Part shown: piece by piece, positions 29,363 to 38,681 of the stretch
Numbering within the stretch: position 1 is the stretch's first letter
Layout of the letters: every line of letters begins with the position of its first letter
Source of the DNA: Aureimonas mangrovi
GTDB lineage: Bacteria; Pseudomonadota; Alphaproteobacteria; Rhizobiales; Rhizobiaceae
Assembly: GCF_014058705.1 (NCBI RefSeq)
Contig: NZ_CP059692.1
Location: forward strand, 2,299,001-2,363,000
DNA length: 64,000 bases
Direction of reading: 5' to 3'
Position numbers and translations under genes: made by a program
The notes under the pieces: model-generated
Database searches by the model: none
Seen by the model: the letters and a program-made list of their open reading frames with translations, nothing else
Told to the model about the DNA's origin: nothing

Positions 29363-32300
29363 GCCGCGTTCCTCCTCTTCGATGCGCTGACGCCCTCCCG
29401 CGCGACCGCGTTGCCGCGCTCGACGGCCGCGACCGTCTCCTGTGCGCCCATGCCGACGGCCTGGCGCAGCGTGCGAACCTCGTCGCGCAGCGCGCGAACC
29501 TCGGCGACGAGCGCGGCCTCGCCGCCGCCACCCGTCGCCCGCACGACTGGCATGCGAAGGTCCGGCAGCCGGCGGGCGTTGGCTGCCTCCATGAAGGCCC
29601 GCACGCCGGGCATCTGCATCGCGGGCGCCGTGAGGATGCCCTCGCCGCCGGCCAGAGCGATGTTGCCGCCGCCGGCATAGCGAGCGAGCACGCTGTCGCG
29701 GTTCCACTCGCCGTTGCCGACGATGCCGCCGGTCTGCATGCCTCCCAGGAAGCGGTCCTTGATCCACTTGCCGTTGATCCACCGGCCGCCCTGCCCCTCC
29801 TGCGGCAGCTGATTGGCGAAGTTCAGCCCCGCCTCATACGGCGTTCGCGGGCCGAGGATCGTCGTCTGCCAACCGTTCTGGTCGCTCGCACGCTCAACGC
29901 GCGGGCTCCAGTACTGGCCCTCGCTGGATCGCCATGCCCCCGTCTCGTCATTTCCGATCTTCTTCCACGTCAGCGCCTTCGGGCCGGTGGCCGCGTCGCC
30001 GGCGCCGCCGTCGGCCGGGTTCACCGCAACCCCCGGCGGCTGATAGGACGGGATCGCCGCCTCCGGGTTCAGCGCCCGGACATAGTCCTCCAGCGCCTTC
30101 GCCTGCGCTGTGTCGCGAGCCGCCTGCGCCGCGTTGAAGGCGTCGATGGCGTCGGCGACGGAGAGGACGCTGTCGTTGATGTCGATCAGCGCGCCGACCT
30201 GGATATCGAGAAGGTCGAGCTGCAACTTGGCGGCGTCGATCTCCTCCTTCGCGCTCGCCTCGGTGCGGGCGAGGATGCCGGACACCTCGTCGAAGATCGA
30301 GAAGTAGTGCTCGCTCGATGCGTAGTAGCTCTTGGCCTCGTCGAGATAGGACCGCGACAGGTCGATGAGCTGGCCCTGCGCCTCCTCGTCGCCGGCGGCC
30401 GCCTTCGCGGCGGTCTGCCGGAACTTCTCCTGCGCCTCGGTGAGCTTGGCGAAGGGCGCCAGCGGCGAGAGGTTGCGATCGAGGCGGATGTCGTCCCGAT
30501 ACTTCGCCAGCGCCGCCGAGAAGCTCTCCAGCCGCGACACGCTCTGTTCCAGCTCGCCCTTCTGCTTGTTGTAGGCGGAACGCAGGTCGCTCTCGGCACG
30601 CGAGAGGGCGTTCTCGATCGTCGCCATGCTCTCCTCGAGAACGCCGGCGAGCTGCGGGAAGAGATCGATGAGCGGATCGAGCGCGTCGCCGACGAGGCCG
30701 GTGCCGTCGACGACGTTCTGCACCTGCACCTGAAACCAGCGCTCGATCAGAGCGGGATCGACGCCGAGCGAGCGGGCATCGGCGCGCATCTCGTCACGAC
30801 GTTCGATCAGCGAGCGGATCTGGTTGAGGTAGCCGAGCCCCTGCGCGTCTGCGATCTCGCCGCGGATGCCCTGGGCGAAGTCGTCGCGCAGCTTGTCGAT
30901 GCCGCGCGTCAGATGATCGGCGATGGCGCGCGCCGCATCCTCGGCCGACATGCCGAGCTTCTGCAGCTCGTCGCCGAGCGCGGCGGCCATGCCGTGCATC
31001 GTGTCGAGGGCCTTGTAGATCTCGGTCAGCTCCTCCGGCCCGGAAATCTGGCGCAGAAGCTGCTCGCGCCCGGCCGTCTGCGCGATGGCGATATCAGGCG
31101 AGCCCTCGCCGACGGCTGCCGTCAGGTCGGCGATGTAGTTGCGGATGGCGAGCGAGCTTTCGCGCACCTCGGCCGCCGCCTTGGCGAACTCCGGCTCCAG
31201 CCCGCGCCCGGCCATCATGGAGGTGACGATCGCGTCTTTCGTCAGGCGCACCTGGTCGAACAACCGCTCCATGTAGTCGGAGAGCGCGTCCTGCATCTCG
31301 TTCAGGCGCTGGATCTCGGCCTTGTTCTTCGCCGTCTTCGCCAGCTGCTGGTACTGCTTCAGCTGCGCGGAGATGCGGGCGCGCTCCTTCTCAAGCGTGC
31401 CGGACGCGCGGTCGAGAAGCGTGTCCTGCAGCTCCAGGATCGCCGGCATCTGCGCGTCGAGCTGCTGCTGCGCCTGCATGCGCTGCTGGCGCTCCTGCTC
31501 CTCTCGCTGGCGCCGCTCCTCGCGCTTGCGCTTCGAACGCCCGAACAGGCCGCCGAGGAGGCCGAGCGCGGCTCCACCGATCAGGCCGATCGGCGTCGCC
31601 ATCGCACCCAAGGCCGGGAATGCGGTCGCGATGGAACCTGCCGCTCCGAAGCCGGACATCGCTCCGCCCATGAGACCGCCGAGCGGCGAGCCGGACTGCA
31701 TGCCGCCGGCAAAGGCGCCGAACGCCGCCCCTCCGACACCAAGCATCGCCTGCCCCTGCGGCCCGAAGATGCCGCCCTGCACGGTCTGTCCGCCTGTCGC
31801 GCCCGCCTGCGGACCAACGCCGGGAACCGAGCCCTGCGCGATCGCGCGCTGCGCATCGAGCGAGCCGTCGCGCACGGCTTCTCGGAGGCCGGGTCCGGTG
31901 CGATAGCCGCGCACCTGATCGAGCCCGAAACTCTTTGTGTTCGCCCCGTGCGATTGGTTTCCGCCGAACACCTGCACGGTGCCGTCGCCGAAGCCCGCCA
32001 CGAAGCCGACATGGCCGGACGTTCCTTGCGCCTGCGGCTTCAGGACAACGATGTCGCCGACCTGCGGCGCATTCGTTCCCGATCCCCATCCCATGAACGA
32101 TGACGCGAGGTTCGATCCGGTGCCCTGCCCGCCCGTCCTCGCGATCGCGGCATTGGCAAATGCCGCGCACCATGCCGTGTCGGCCGCCGACAGGTTGTTC
32201 CAGTTGCCGGACGCCTGCATGAAGCCGTCGAGCACCTTGGAGTCCGCGCGCTCGTTCAGGCCATCGAACTGCCGCGCGACTGCGAGGGCCGACCGCGCCG

Positions 32301-35166
32301 AACGGTCGAGATTGTCGTTGAGAGCCCGCATCTCACGCGAGCCGCCGAAGGGCAGCTCGTATCCCGCCGGGAACCCAGGCGGCGAAACGGAACGGCGGTT
32401 GTCGTTCGCCGCCGTATAGGCTGCGTCCTTACCGAACAGGAGCTCCAGCGTATTCTTCTTCCCGATCTCGGCGAACTGACGTCCGATATCGGCAAAGCCC
32501 TTCAGGACGCGGTCGAAGAAGCTGTCGGTCGAGCTCGGATCGAAGATGTCGAGAAGCGTTGAGCCGATGTTGTTCGCGAGCGCCTGGCCGACATCTTCAG
32601 CGGACTTGACGCCGCGCTTGCGGAACTCGTCCACCTTCGGCAAGGCGTCTTCGAAATTCTTCGCGATCTGTAGGCGCAGCGCGGCGCGCTGCATGTCGTC
32701 GAGGCCATTCGTCGTGTCGTTGATGGCGGCGAGAAGCCGCTCGGCATCCTGCTCTGCGGCATACCACGGGAAGAAGGTTCGGATGGCCGCATCGGCTTCG
32801 CCCGCCAGCGCCCGGTTGGCGGCCTCAAGCTCACGAGCCGCCTTCTCGGCTTCCTTCATGCCGGTGGAGGCGCGCCGCGCCGCCGCGTCCTGCTCGTCGA
32901 AACGCGCATTCACCGTCGCAAGCGTCTGGGTATGCGCGGCCTGCGCCCGCTCCAGTTCGGCCGTGTCGGCACCCGCGGCCTCGAGTTCCTTGCGGAGTTT
33001 CTCGTAGACGCCCGCCTCTCGCGCGACAGCCTGCGCGCGCGCATCCATTGCCCCGACACGCGCACCGTTTTCGTATTCGTCGAGCTGACGGCGAGCGGTG
33101 GCAAGCCCCGTGATCTCATCTCGAGCGCGCGCGCCCCACTCCTCGAGCCGCTTGAACTCCTCGCCGCGCGCATGTGGCGACATGATCATCTGGTTGATGC
33201 GGCCCTGCGCCGTCGCGATCTCCTCATTCAAGGATACGAGGTCGGCCTCTGCCTTCATCTGCTTGGCGACTTCCGGGATGCGCTGCCCGATCGCGTCCCA
33301 CGCCGACTTGTAGGCAGCAAGCGCGTCTGTGCCGCCAGCGACCGCGCTCGTCGTTCGATTGATGTGACCCGTGACGTCCATCAAAGCTGCGGATGCATTG
33401 GCGACGCTGTTTTCCGCATTCGTCACCTCAGATGCCAGAGCGGCGAAGGCATCAATACCGCCGTCGATCTGCGCGATGTACTCGGCGAAGCCGGGGTCGG
33501 TGCGGGCGAGCGTGCGCAAGCTCGTGACGAAAGCGTCGGCGCTGCCGGCGGCGCCGTCGTAACCAGCAGCGATGTCGAGCAACTGGCGAGCATGCTGATC
33601 GTCATACCCTTCGAGGAAGTCGAGGCCTGACACCGCGCGCTCGAATCGCTGCACCGCCGCGTCGAGAATGGCCGCTCGCTCGTCAACCGCCGACTGCGCG
33701 GCAGAATGATCGACCTCCAGTTCGCTGCGCGTCATCTGTCGACGCGCGGCGTCGGCTTCGGCGTAGCGGTCACGGATCTCGCCGACGATACGCTCGTGCT
33801 CCTCCATCGTCCGGTTGGCCTCTTCGCCGTTCCGCGACCACATGAGCAACCCGGTCGCGATGGCCGTGACGGTCGTGATCCCGATGCCGACCGGTCCGCC
33901 GAGGAGCGCCATCGCCGCCGATGCCGCGCCGGCTCGCGTCGTGATGGTCGCGAGCGTCGCGTTGAACGCGTTTGCGGCGACTGTGGAGGTGACGAACGAC
34001 GTGGCGAGGCGCGACCCGACCAGCGCCGTCAAGGCGCCGGCCACCGGCAGGATCGTGTCCATGTTGTCGGCGACGAAGCGCATCGTGTCGGCATAGGCCT
34101 TCGTCGATGCGATACGGGCATCGGCCGCGCCGCTCGCGCGATTGAAGGCATCGATGGCGTCTTCGGTCGCCTTCGTCGCATCGCCCTGCGCTTTCGTCAG
34201 CCCATCGTAAGCGCGCACGGCGGCACCGCCGACCTGCCCTTCGAGGTTGCGGAGAATGACATCCTGCGCACGAGCCTGATCGCCGACGGCCATGAACGCC
34301 TCGACGAGCTTCAGCTCCTGCTCTTCGAGTGCGAAGCCGCGCTGGCGAAGATTGGCGAACCCCTTGATCGGATCGTCCAAAGCTCGGGCGATGGCGTCGA
34401 GCGAGGATTGCAGCGATCCCCCGAACACTTCCGACAGGTCGTTCGCCACGACGATCGTGCGCTGGAACTCCTCGCGTCCGATGGAGGTAAAGGTGGAGAG
34501 CTGCGCGGCCACGGCCATGACTTCCTCGGCCGCACGCCCCGTGCCGGCCTCAATGCCGTCCGCAAAGGTCTGGATCTCTCGCGCCGAGAGCCCGGCCGCC
34601 TGGCCGGTCGCCTCCAGCACGCCTTGCAACCGGCGCCCGGCCCGCTCGGCTTCCTCCATACGCCGCGACGATTCCGTCAGCATCATCACGGCACCCCCGC
34701 CTCCGACGAGGCCGCCGACGCCGAGCGCCGCCGTCATCGGAGAGATCCGGGCAGCAAGCGCCGATAGACGCGAAAAAGCACCCTCCGACTGACGGGCCGA
34801 TCGCGTCAGCTGATCGTTCGCGGTCGCCGCCCCGACCGTCCGAGCGCGAAGCTGTTCCAGCACACGCGCATGCTCCTGCGCCGTGATGATCCCCTGCCGC
34901 TCGGCGCGCTCCAGGTCGCGCTGCCCGCGTTCAAGTTGGAGCTGTGCACGGTACGTCTGATCGATCCGCGAGCGCAGGCGATCGTAGGCGCCCTGCGCCG
35001 ACGTCTGCCGGCGGGACGTGGTTTCGGTAGACCGGGCGACGCCGTCGCTCGATTTTGCGAGCTTCTCGTTCGCTGCCGATTGCGCATCCAGTTCGCGACG
35101 GACCTTCTCCGCGCCTTCGGAGGTATGCCGAACGACGATCTCGCGAATTGCACGTAGTGTTGACAT
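29359..35166 (-). CDS. Tail tape measure protein with embedded peptidoglycan hydrolase-like domain
   Basis: This 1935-residue protein sets tail length. The N-terminal ~250 residues are coiled coil (RRELDAQSAANEKLAKS onwards). Hydrophobic Gly/Ala stretches follow around residues 140-160 and 375-450. Around residues 985-1095 lies a CHAP/NlpC-like module of the TIGR02594 type, with candidate catalytic Cys1000 in DTAWCAAFAN and His1052 in SGHVGFVAG. The module probably opens the cell wall during DNA entry. A Gly-rich hydrophobic segment (~1160-1215) and more coiled coil follow. The C-terminus has the GGEGILTAPAMQMPG motif common in tape measures. It begins MSTLRAIREIVVRHTSEGAEKV. Confidence 0.93.
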   Translation of the reverse strand: MSTLRAIREIVVRHTSEGAEKVRRELDAQSAANEKLAKSSDGVARSTETTSRRQTSAQGAYDRLRSRIDQTYRAQLQLERGQRDLERAERQGIITAQEHARVLEQLRARTVGAATANDQLTRSARQSEGAFSRLSALAARISPMTAALGVGGLVGGGGAVMMLTESSRRMEEAERAGRRLQGVLEATGQAAGLSAREIQTFADGIEAGTGRAAEEVMAVAAQLSTFTSIGREEFQRTIVVANDLSEVFGGSLQSSLDAIARALDDPIKGFANLRQRGFALEEQELKLVEAFMAVGDQARAQDVILRNLEGQVGGAAVRAYDGLTKAQGDATKATEDAIDAFNRASGAADARIASTKAYADTMRFVADNMDTILPVAGALTALVGSRLATSFVTSTVAANAFNATLATITTRAGAASAAMALLGGPVGIGITTVTAIATGLLMWSRNGEEANRTMEEHERIVGEIRDRYAEADAARRQMTRSELEVDHSAAQSAVDERAAILDAAVQRFERAVSGLDFLEGYDDQHARQLLDIAAGYDGAAGSADAFVTSLRTLARTDPGFAEYIAQIDGGIDAFAALASEVTNAENSVANASAALMDVTGHINRTTSAVAGGTDALAAYKSAWDAIGQRIPEVAKQMKAEADLVSLNEEIATAQGRINQMIMSPHARGEEFKRLEEWGARARDEITGLATARRQLDEYENGARVGAMDARAQAVAREAGVYEKLRKELEAAGADTAELERAQAAHTQTLATVNARFDEQDAAARRASTGMKEAEKAARELEAANRALAGEADAAIRTFFPWYAAEQDAERLLAAINDTTNGLDDMQRAALRLQIAKNFEDALPKVDEFRKRGVKSAEDVGQALANNIGSTLLDIFDPSSTDSFFDRVLKGFADIGRQFAEIGKKNTLELLFGKDAAYTAANDNRRSVSPPGFPAGYELPFGGSREMRALNDNLDRSARSALAVARQFDGLNERADSKVLDGFMQASGNWNNLSAADTAWCAAFANAAIARTGGQGTGSNLASSFMGWGSGTNAPQVGDIVVLKPQAQGTSGHVGFVAGFGDGTVQVFGGNQSHGANTKSFGLDQVRGYRTGPGLREAVRDGSLDAQRAIAQGSVPGVGPQAGATGGQTVQGGIFGPQGQAMLGVGGAAFGAFAGGMQSGSPLGGLMGGAMSGFGAAGSIATAFPALGAMATPIGLIGGAALGLLGGLFGRSKRKREERRQREEQERQQRMQAQQQLDAQMPAILELQDTLLDRASGTLEKERARISAQLKQYQQLAKTAKNKAEIQRLNEMQDALSDYMERLFDQVRLTKDAIVTSMMAGRGLEPEFAKAAAEVRESSLAIRNYIADLTAAVGEGSPDIAIAQTAGREQLLRQISGPEELTEIYKALDTMHGMAAALGDELQKLGMSAEDAARAIADHLTRGIDKLRDDFAQGIRGEIADAQGLGYLNQIRSLIERRDEMRADARSLGVDPALIERWFQVQVQNVVDGTGLVGDALDPLIDLFPQLAGVLEESMATIENALSRAESDLRSAYNKQKGELEQSVSRLESFSAALAKYRDDIRLDRNLSPLAPFAKLTEAQEKFRQTAAKAAAGDEEAQGQLIDLSRSYLDEAKSYYASSEHYFSIFDEVSGILARTEASAKEEIDAAKLQLDLLDIQVGALIDINDSVLSVADAIDAFNAAQAARDTAQAKALEDYVRALNPEAAIPSYQPPGVAVNPADGGAGDAATGPKALTWKKIGNDETGAWRSSEGQYWSPRVERASDQNGWQTTILGPRTPYEAGLNFANQLPQEGQGGRWINGKWIKDRFLGGMQTGGIVGNGEWNRDSVLARYAGGGNIALAGGEGILTAPAMQMPGVRAFMEAANARRLPDLRMPVVRATGGGGEAALVAEVRALRDEVRTLRQAVGMGAQETVAAVERGNAVAREGVSASKRRNAA

Positions 35167-35231
35167 GGCAAGCCCTACCGCCTGAGAAACGGTTTACGAA
35201 TGCGTCGCGCTAAGAAACGGAGTCATCAGAA

Positions 35232-35576
35232 TTGAAACTACTGGCAGGTGATTGGAAGTCTGAAATTAACGTTCTACTCAACAACCGAGAGTTCGCGTTT
35301 CAGAACTCGTTACTCAAATTTGAGCGCATCGCCTTGGAAGAAGTGGCTGAATTCGATGTAGTGACGGAAGAGAACAAAGCATCCATCGCCGGCAAATTAG
35401 GATGGGGAGCTTTGGGCGCGATTGCGCTAGGACCGCTGGGGTTACTTGCTGGCGTTCTCGGCGGTGGCAATCGTCAAGAGCGAATTATATCTGTAAGTTT
35501 TAAGGACGGCAGAAAAGCACTGCTTAAGGGCACGTCGAAAGAGGTTCAAATACTCACAGCGTCCACATTTAAATGA
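35232..35576 (+). CDS. Moron: small plus-strand protein with glycine-zipper helix inside late operon
   Basis: This 114-residue protein starts at TTG 35232, nine bases after a GGAG site. It has an N-terminal alpha/beta part (AGDWKSEINVLLNNREFAF), a hydrophobic glycine-zipper hairpin (GKLGWGALGAIALGPLGLLAGVLGGG, residues ~53-78) and a beta C-terminus (ISVSFKDGRKALLKGTS). It runs against the late operon, is visibly AT-richer than its neighbours and uses A/T-ending codons freely. It is therefore a recently acquired moron, probably expressed in the lysogen. The helix suggests membrane association. The function is unknown; superinfection exclusion or host modification is a guess. Confidence 0.75.
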   Translation: MKLLAGDWKSEINVLLNNREFAFQNSLLKFERIALEEVAEFDVVTEENKASIAGKLGWGALGAIALGPLGLLAGVLGGGNRQERIISVSFKDGRKALLKGTSKEVQILTASTFK

Positions 35577-35586
35577 AGACTTGTCT

Positions 35587-36323
35587 TCACTGATCAGATG
35601 GCCTCTTGTTCGAAAGATACTCCTGATCCATCGCCCGGATCATGCGCAGTAGGCGGTCGAACTCGTTCGCGTCGTCGAAGCCGAAGCGTGAGGCGTATCG
35701 GTCGATCGACGTGAACGGGATCGGACCTGCGCCGGCCATGCCGATGGGTCGATCCGTCGAGAGTTCGTGAAACGCCTCCCAGAATGGCAGGAGATGCGGC
35801 TCGACCGACGGACGGTCGAGGAGGGCTTGCGGTTCGTCGCCCTCCTCCGCTAGCATCTCCAGCCATTCGAGCTTGGAGCCCCATTTGAGGCTCCAGCTCA
35901 GGCAGAGGGTGAGTTTCCCGCGTCGTCCTTCGCACCCTCTTCTTCCGTCTGGGCGACGATCGCCGCAGCGAACGCGACGCCATCGCGGAACGGGCGCAGG
36001 CTCGGGTCCGAGAGATAGGCGAGCGCCGCCTCCGCAGAGAACGGGATCGGCTGATCGTTGTCGTCGAGGAGGCCGTCCCAATCGAGCAGCACCGTCTGCG
36101 CGAGGCACTTGTTGGTGATCTGGTCCATCACGTCGCTGTCGACCGATCCGCGCTGGCGCTGTGAGCGCGGCGTGGCCTCGATCAATCTGGACTGGAGGCG
36201 ACGATAATGTGCGTTGCCGTGGCCGCGGACCTTGAGGCGGATGCCGCCGAGTTCGGGAATGTTGTCGACCCAGGCGCCCTCTTCGACGGCCGTGGCGTTG
36301 ATCTTCAGAGCGGAGAGCTTCAT
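35587..36323 (-). CDS. Tail assembly chaperone gpGT fusion (by -1 frameshift)
   Basis: This is the frameshift product joining gpG (36323 to the slippery site) with the -1 frame that ends at 35587. The T part reads LTLCLSWSLKWG, then GPIPFTSIDRYASRFGFDDANEFDRLLRMIRAMDQEYL. This is the typical C-terminus of such chaperones in HK97-like phages. The combined protein is about 245 residues. The -1 frame is open from 36108 through to 35587 and has no ribosome site or convincing start of its own. Position between tail tube and tape measure is canonical. Confidence 0.85.
35898..36323 (-). CDS. Tail assembly chaperone gpG (unshifted product)
   Basis: This 141-residue protein starts MKLSALKINATAVEEGAWVDNIPELGG and includes KCLAQTVLLDWDGLLDDNDQPIPFS. 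The unshifted product ends GNSPSA. Chaperones of this type coat the tape measure before tube polymerisation and are made in excess over gpGT. The RGHGNAHYRRL and LLDWDGL motifs are common in this family in alphaproteobacterial phages. Confidence 0.87.
   Translation of the reverse strand: MKLSALKINATAVEEGAWVDNIPELGGIRLKVRGHGNAHYRRLQSRLIEATPRSQRQRGSVDSDVMDQITNKCLAQTVLLDWDGLLDDNDQPIPFSAEAALAYLSDPSLRPFRDGVAFAAAIVAQTEEEGAKDDAGNSPSA
35913..35919 (-). promoter_or_regulatory. -1 ribosomal frameshift slippery heptamer GGGAAAC
   Basis: On the minus strand the heptamer is G GGA AAC in the gpG frame, matching the X XXY YYZ rule. It is located five codons before the gpG stop. A -1 slip there continues directly into the conserved gpT frame. 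Confidence 0.88.
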
Positions 36324-36399
36324 TGCGATGTCCTTCGGGTTGTCGGGATGGTGGCCGCAGGCGTCCCGACGAGCACCTGCGGCCGTGCTGCGCGCAGTC

Positions 36400-36636
36400 T
36401 CAGTCGGCCACTTGGGCCGGTTCGGGATCGCTGTCCGACGCGGATTGCGCGCCGGGTTCGGTCGCGGCGGCCTTTGCGCCACCACGAGATGGTTTCGCCA
36501 CAACGTCGACGAGGCCCTTGGCCTCCATCGTCTCGGCGAGAGCGTTGGACACCTCCTGCGGTGTCCCGGCCGGGAAGTGCGCCTTCTTCCCGTTCGGATA
36601 GGCCGTGAAGCCGCGCGTCGGCGTGACCGTCCGCAT
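36400..36636 (-). CDS. Small phage protein between tail tube and chaperone
   Basis: This 78-residue protein starts MRTVTPTRGFTAYPNGKKAHF, with ATG overlapping the tail tube stop (TGATG). The N-terminal half looks like a small beta domain. The C-terminal half is Ala/Glu/Ser-rich and probably disordered. No function was recognised. Similar short genes lie at this place in related rhizobial siphophages. Confidence 0.65.
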   Translation of the reverse strand: MRTVTPTRGFTAYPNGKKAHFPAGTPQEVSNALAETMEAKGLVDVVAKPSRGGAKAAATEPGAQSASDSDPEPAQVAD

Positions 36637-37562
36637 CAGACGCCGCGCTCGATCTTGATCGAACAGCCCTCGGCCGACTCCAGGACGGCGCGGATCGGGA
36701 TGTTGACCATGACGTCGTCATCATTGCCGCCGGCGGTCACTTCGCCATCGCCGAAGATGATCTTCGGCAGGGTGATCCGGTAGCCGGCGCCGGGCGCATT
36801 GCCGATCACGAAGGACAGCGCGCCGGACCCGTGATCGAGAACCTTCTGATAGAGCGCGTTGCTCTGGAAGTAGCACTCGATCGAGCCCGTGACCTCGCAG
36901 CGACCTTCACCGAACTCTTCGGAGAGCGGGGATCCGACCACCGGACGAGTGCGAAGGTTGTTCGCCAGCTGCAGGCTCATATTGCTGATCTTCGGCGCCG
37001 GCACGACACCATCGACGTTCAGCTGCGCGATGTTGGCCGAGGAGGTCGAGACGGGCGTCGTCAGCGGGTCGGCATAGGTCGCGTCGGCCACCGGGGCTTC
37101 CGCAAGCGTCTCTTCGATCCCCATGACGTCGAGGGAGACGGTCACGACCGCTCGCGCAGCGATCGCGAGCGAGATCGTGTTGAGCATCACGCCGCGAAAG
37201 CGCGAATAGCTCTCGGCCGCGCCGATGGTCCGCGTTTCCTCGACGGTCAGCGAATGACGGGTCACGCCATTCTTCAGAACGTCGTCCGTCCAGTCGCCGA
37301 ACAGCGCCATCTCGAGCAGCGTGTCGAATGAGCCGTAGCTCATTTCGGCCTGGTAGGAACCGGTCGCGTCCTTCCCGAGCATGAACTCGTCACGGACGTT
37401 GCGATCGGGCTGACGCTCGTTCGAAGTGCCGGTGGCCTTGGTCGTGCGCATGCCCCCGGAGGTGACGCGGATGGTTTCGAAGGAAGGAGCCGGCGGCGTC
37501 ACGCCGAACGTCTCCTCCTTCACGACGGCCACGCGGACGCCGCTCCCAGAAGCGAATGCCAT
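36636..37562 (-). CDS. Phage tail tube protein
   Basis: This 308-residue beta-rich protein starts MAFASGSGVRVAVVKEETFG. Its length, the segments SFETIRVTSGGMRTTKATGTS and NIAQLNVDGVVPAPKISNMSLQLANNLR, and its position before the gpG/gpGT chaperones fit the tail tube family of siphophages with ~300-residue tube proteins. It polymerises around the tape measure to form the tail. Confidence 0.87.
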   Translation of the reverse strand: MAFASGSGVRVAVVKEETFGVTPPAPSFETIRVTSGGMRTTKATGTSNERQPDRNVRDEFMLGKDATGSYQAEMSYGSFDTLLEMALFGDWTDDVLKNGVTRHSLTVEETRTIGAAESYSRFRGVMLNTISLAIAARAVVTVSLDVMGIEETLAEAPVADATYADPLTTPVSTSSANIAQLNVDGVVPAPKISNMSLQLANNLRTRPVVGSPLSEEFGEGRCEVTGSIECYFQSNALYQKVLDHGSGALSFVIGNAPGAGYRITLPKIIFGDGEVTAGGNDDDVMVNIPIRAVLESAEGCSIKIERGV

Positions 37563-37593
37563 GGGTTTCTCCTGACGATGATGGTTTCGTGGA

Positions 37594-38007
37594 TCAGCCG
37601 ACGATGTCGAACTGATAGGGAACGGCGAAGGAGAGGGCGTAGTAGTTGCCGTCCTCGTTCGCGTCGTCGACGACGGGCGATGTGGGCGCGAAGGTCTGCA
37701 CGCCGTCGAACTCTTTGCCGCGGAAGATCGCGGCGATCTCGGCAGCCCAGTTCAAGCCCTGCGCGGCGCCCGAACCACGCTCGACATGGATGACGAAGCG
37801 GACTGCCCCCTCTTCGCGCCAGACGTTGAAGCCGGGCGCGCCGAAGGTGAGCTGGCGAGCAGTGCTGTACGGATACTGCAGGACGACAAAGGCCGTCCCG
37901 TCTTCCGGCGTATCGCCATCGGTGCCGTTGATGCCGTAGACGTCCGCTCCGGCCCAGCCGCTCGCGAGCCGCGCCTCGATGGCGTTGATCACCTCTTTCT
38001 GTGCCAT
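37594..38007 (-). CDS. Putative tail terminator / tail completion protein
   Basis: This 137-residue protein starts MAQKEVINAIEARLASGW. The N-terminal helix is followed by beta strands (FVVLQYPYSTARQLTFG and GAVRFVIHVERGSG). This is the fold and gene position, directly upstream of the tail tube, of DUF4128/gpU-like tail terminators. The start overlaps the upstream stop. Confidence 0.72.
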   Translation of the reverse strand: MAQKEVINAIEARLASGWAGADVYGINGTDGDTPEDGTAFVVLQYPYSTARQLTFGAPGFNVWREEGAVRFVIHVERGSGAAQGLNWAAEIAAIFRGKEFDGVQTFAPTSPVVDDANEDGNYYALSFAVPYQFDIVG

Positions 38008-38681
38008 CAGCCGAACGTCCTTACGATGATGGCGGGCACGCGCGTTGTGCGCTCCATCGCCATCGCCGACCGTCTCGCCGGCTGGTGGCGCAGTCGGGCG
38101 CGCTCCTCGCGGTTGGCTCCTCCGGCCACGTAGCCCATCAGCGGCGAGCGATAGCTAAAGCCGATCCTGCCGATATTGCCGAAGCGCCGGGAGGCCATCG
38201 CGGCCACGGCCTCGTACACGCCATCCGGAGCAAGCGACGACTGCCCGCGCTCGATCTTGCGCGCATAAGGTTGCGTGTTGAGGAAGATGAACTCGCTTGC
38301 GTCCGCCGGCGGGTTGGCCGTGTCGATCTCGACACCGTCCGCTAGAAGGACGTGCGATTTCGAGAAGCGCCCCGTGAGTACGGGAGACGCCTTCACCAGC
38401 TGCTCGCCGATCCATTCGAGCATCTGGTCGAACAGCTCGAACTTAGCCGAGATCACGCCGCCGGCACTGACGCTGTCCAGCGGCGCACCCTCTCGACCAT
38501 CGACGAAGACGCGACGGCCTGGCGTGCGGCCGAGAACCTTCCTGTTTTCCTCTGCCGCCTTATCGATCTCCTCGGCGGCGAAGGCTGCGAACTGCCGGCT
38601 CCGCTGCGCGGGGTCGAGCTCATCGCGCAGCGCCAGTTCGAATTCGCGGTCGATGGGCTCGATGCGGGTGCGCGTTGCCAT
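38007..38681 (-). CDS. HK97 gp10-like / minor tail protein
   Basis: This 224-residue protein starts MATRTRIEPIDREFELALRDEL. The central region (KASPVLTGRFSKSHVLLADG, AYARKIERG) is typical of gp10-like head-tail or minor tail proteins. ATG 38681 overlaps the upstream stop (TGATG). It probably contributes to the head-tail interface. Confidence 0.75.
   Translation of the reverse strand: MATRTRIEPIDREFELALRDELDPAQRSRQFAAFAAEEIDKAAEENRKVLGRTPGRRVFVDGREGAPLDSVSAGGVISAKFELFDQMLEWIGEQLVKASPVLTGRFSKSHVLLADGVEIDTANPPADASEFIFLNTQPYARKIERGQSSLAPDGVYEAVAAMASRRFGNIGRIGFSYRSPLMGYVAGGANREERARLRHQPARRSAMAMERTTRVPAIIVRTFG

Noticed and set aside
35574-35589. Inverted repeat TGAAGAC/GTCTTCA after the moron as a terminator
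   Set aside because: The loop is only two bases and there is no T-run on either strand; it is noted as symmetry only.
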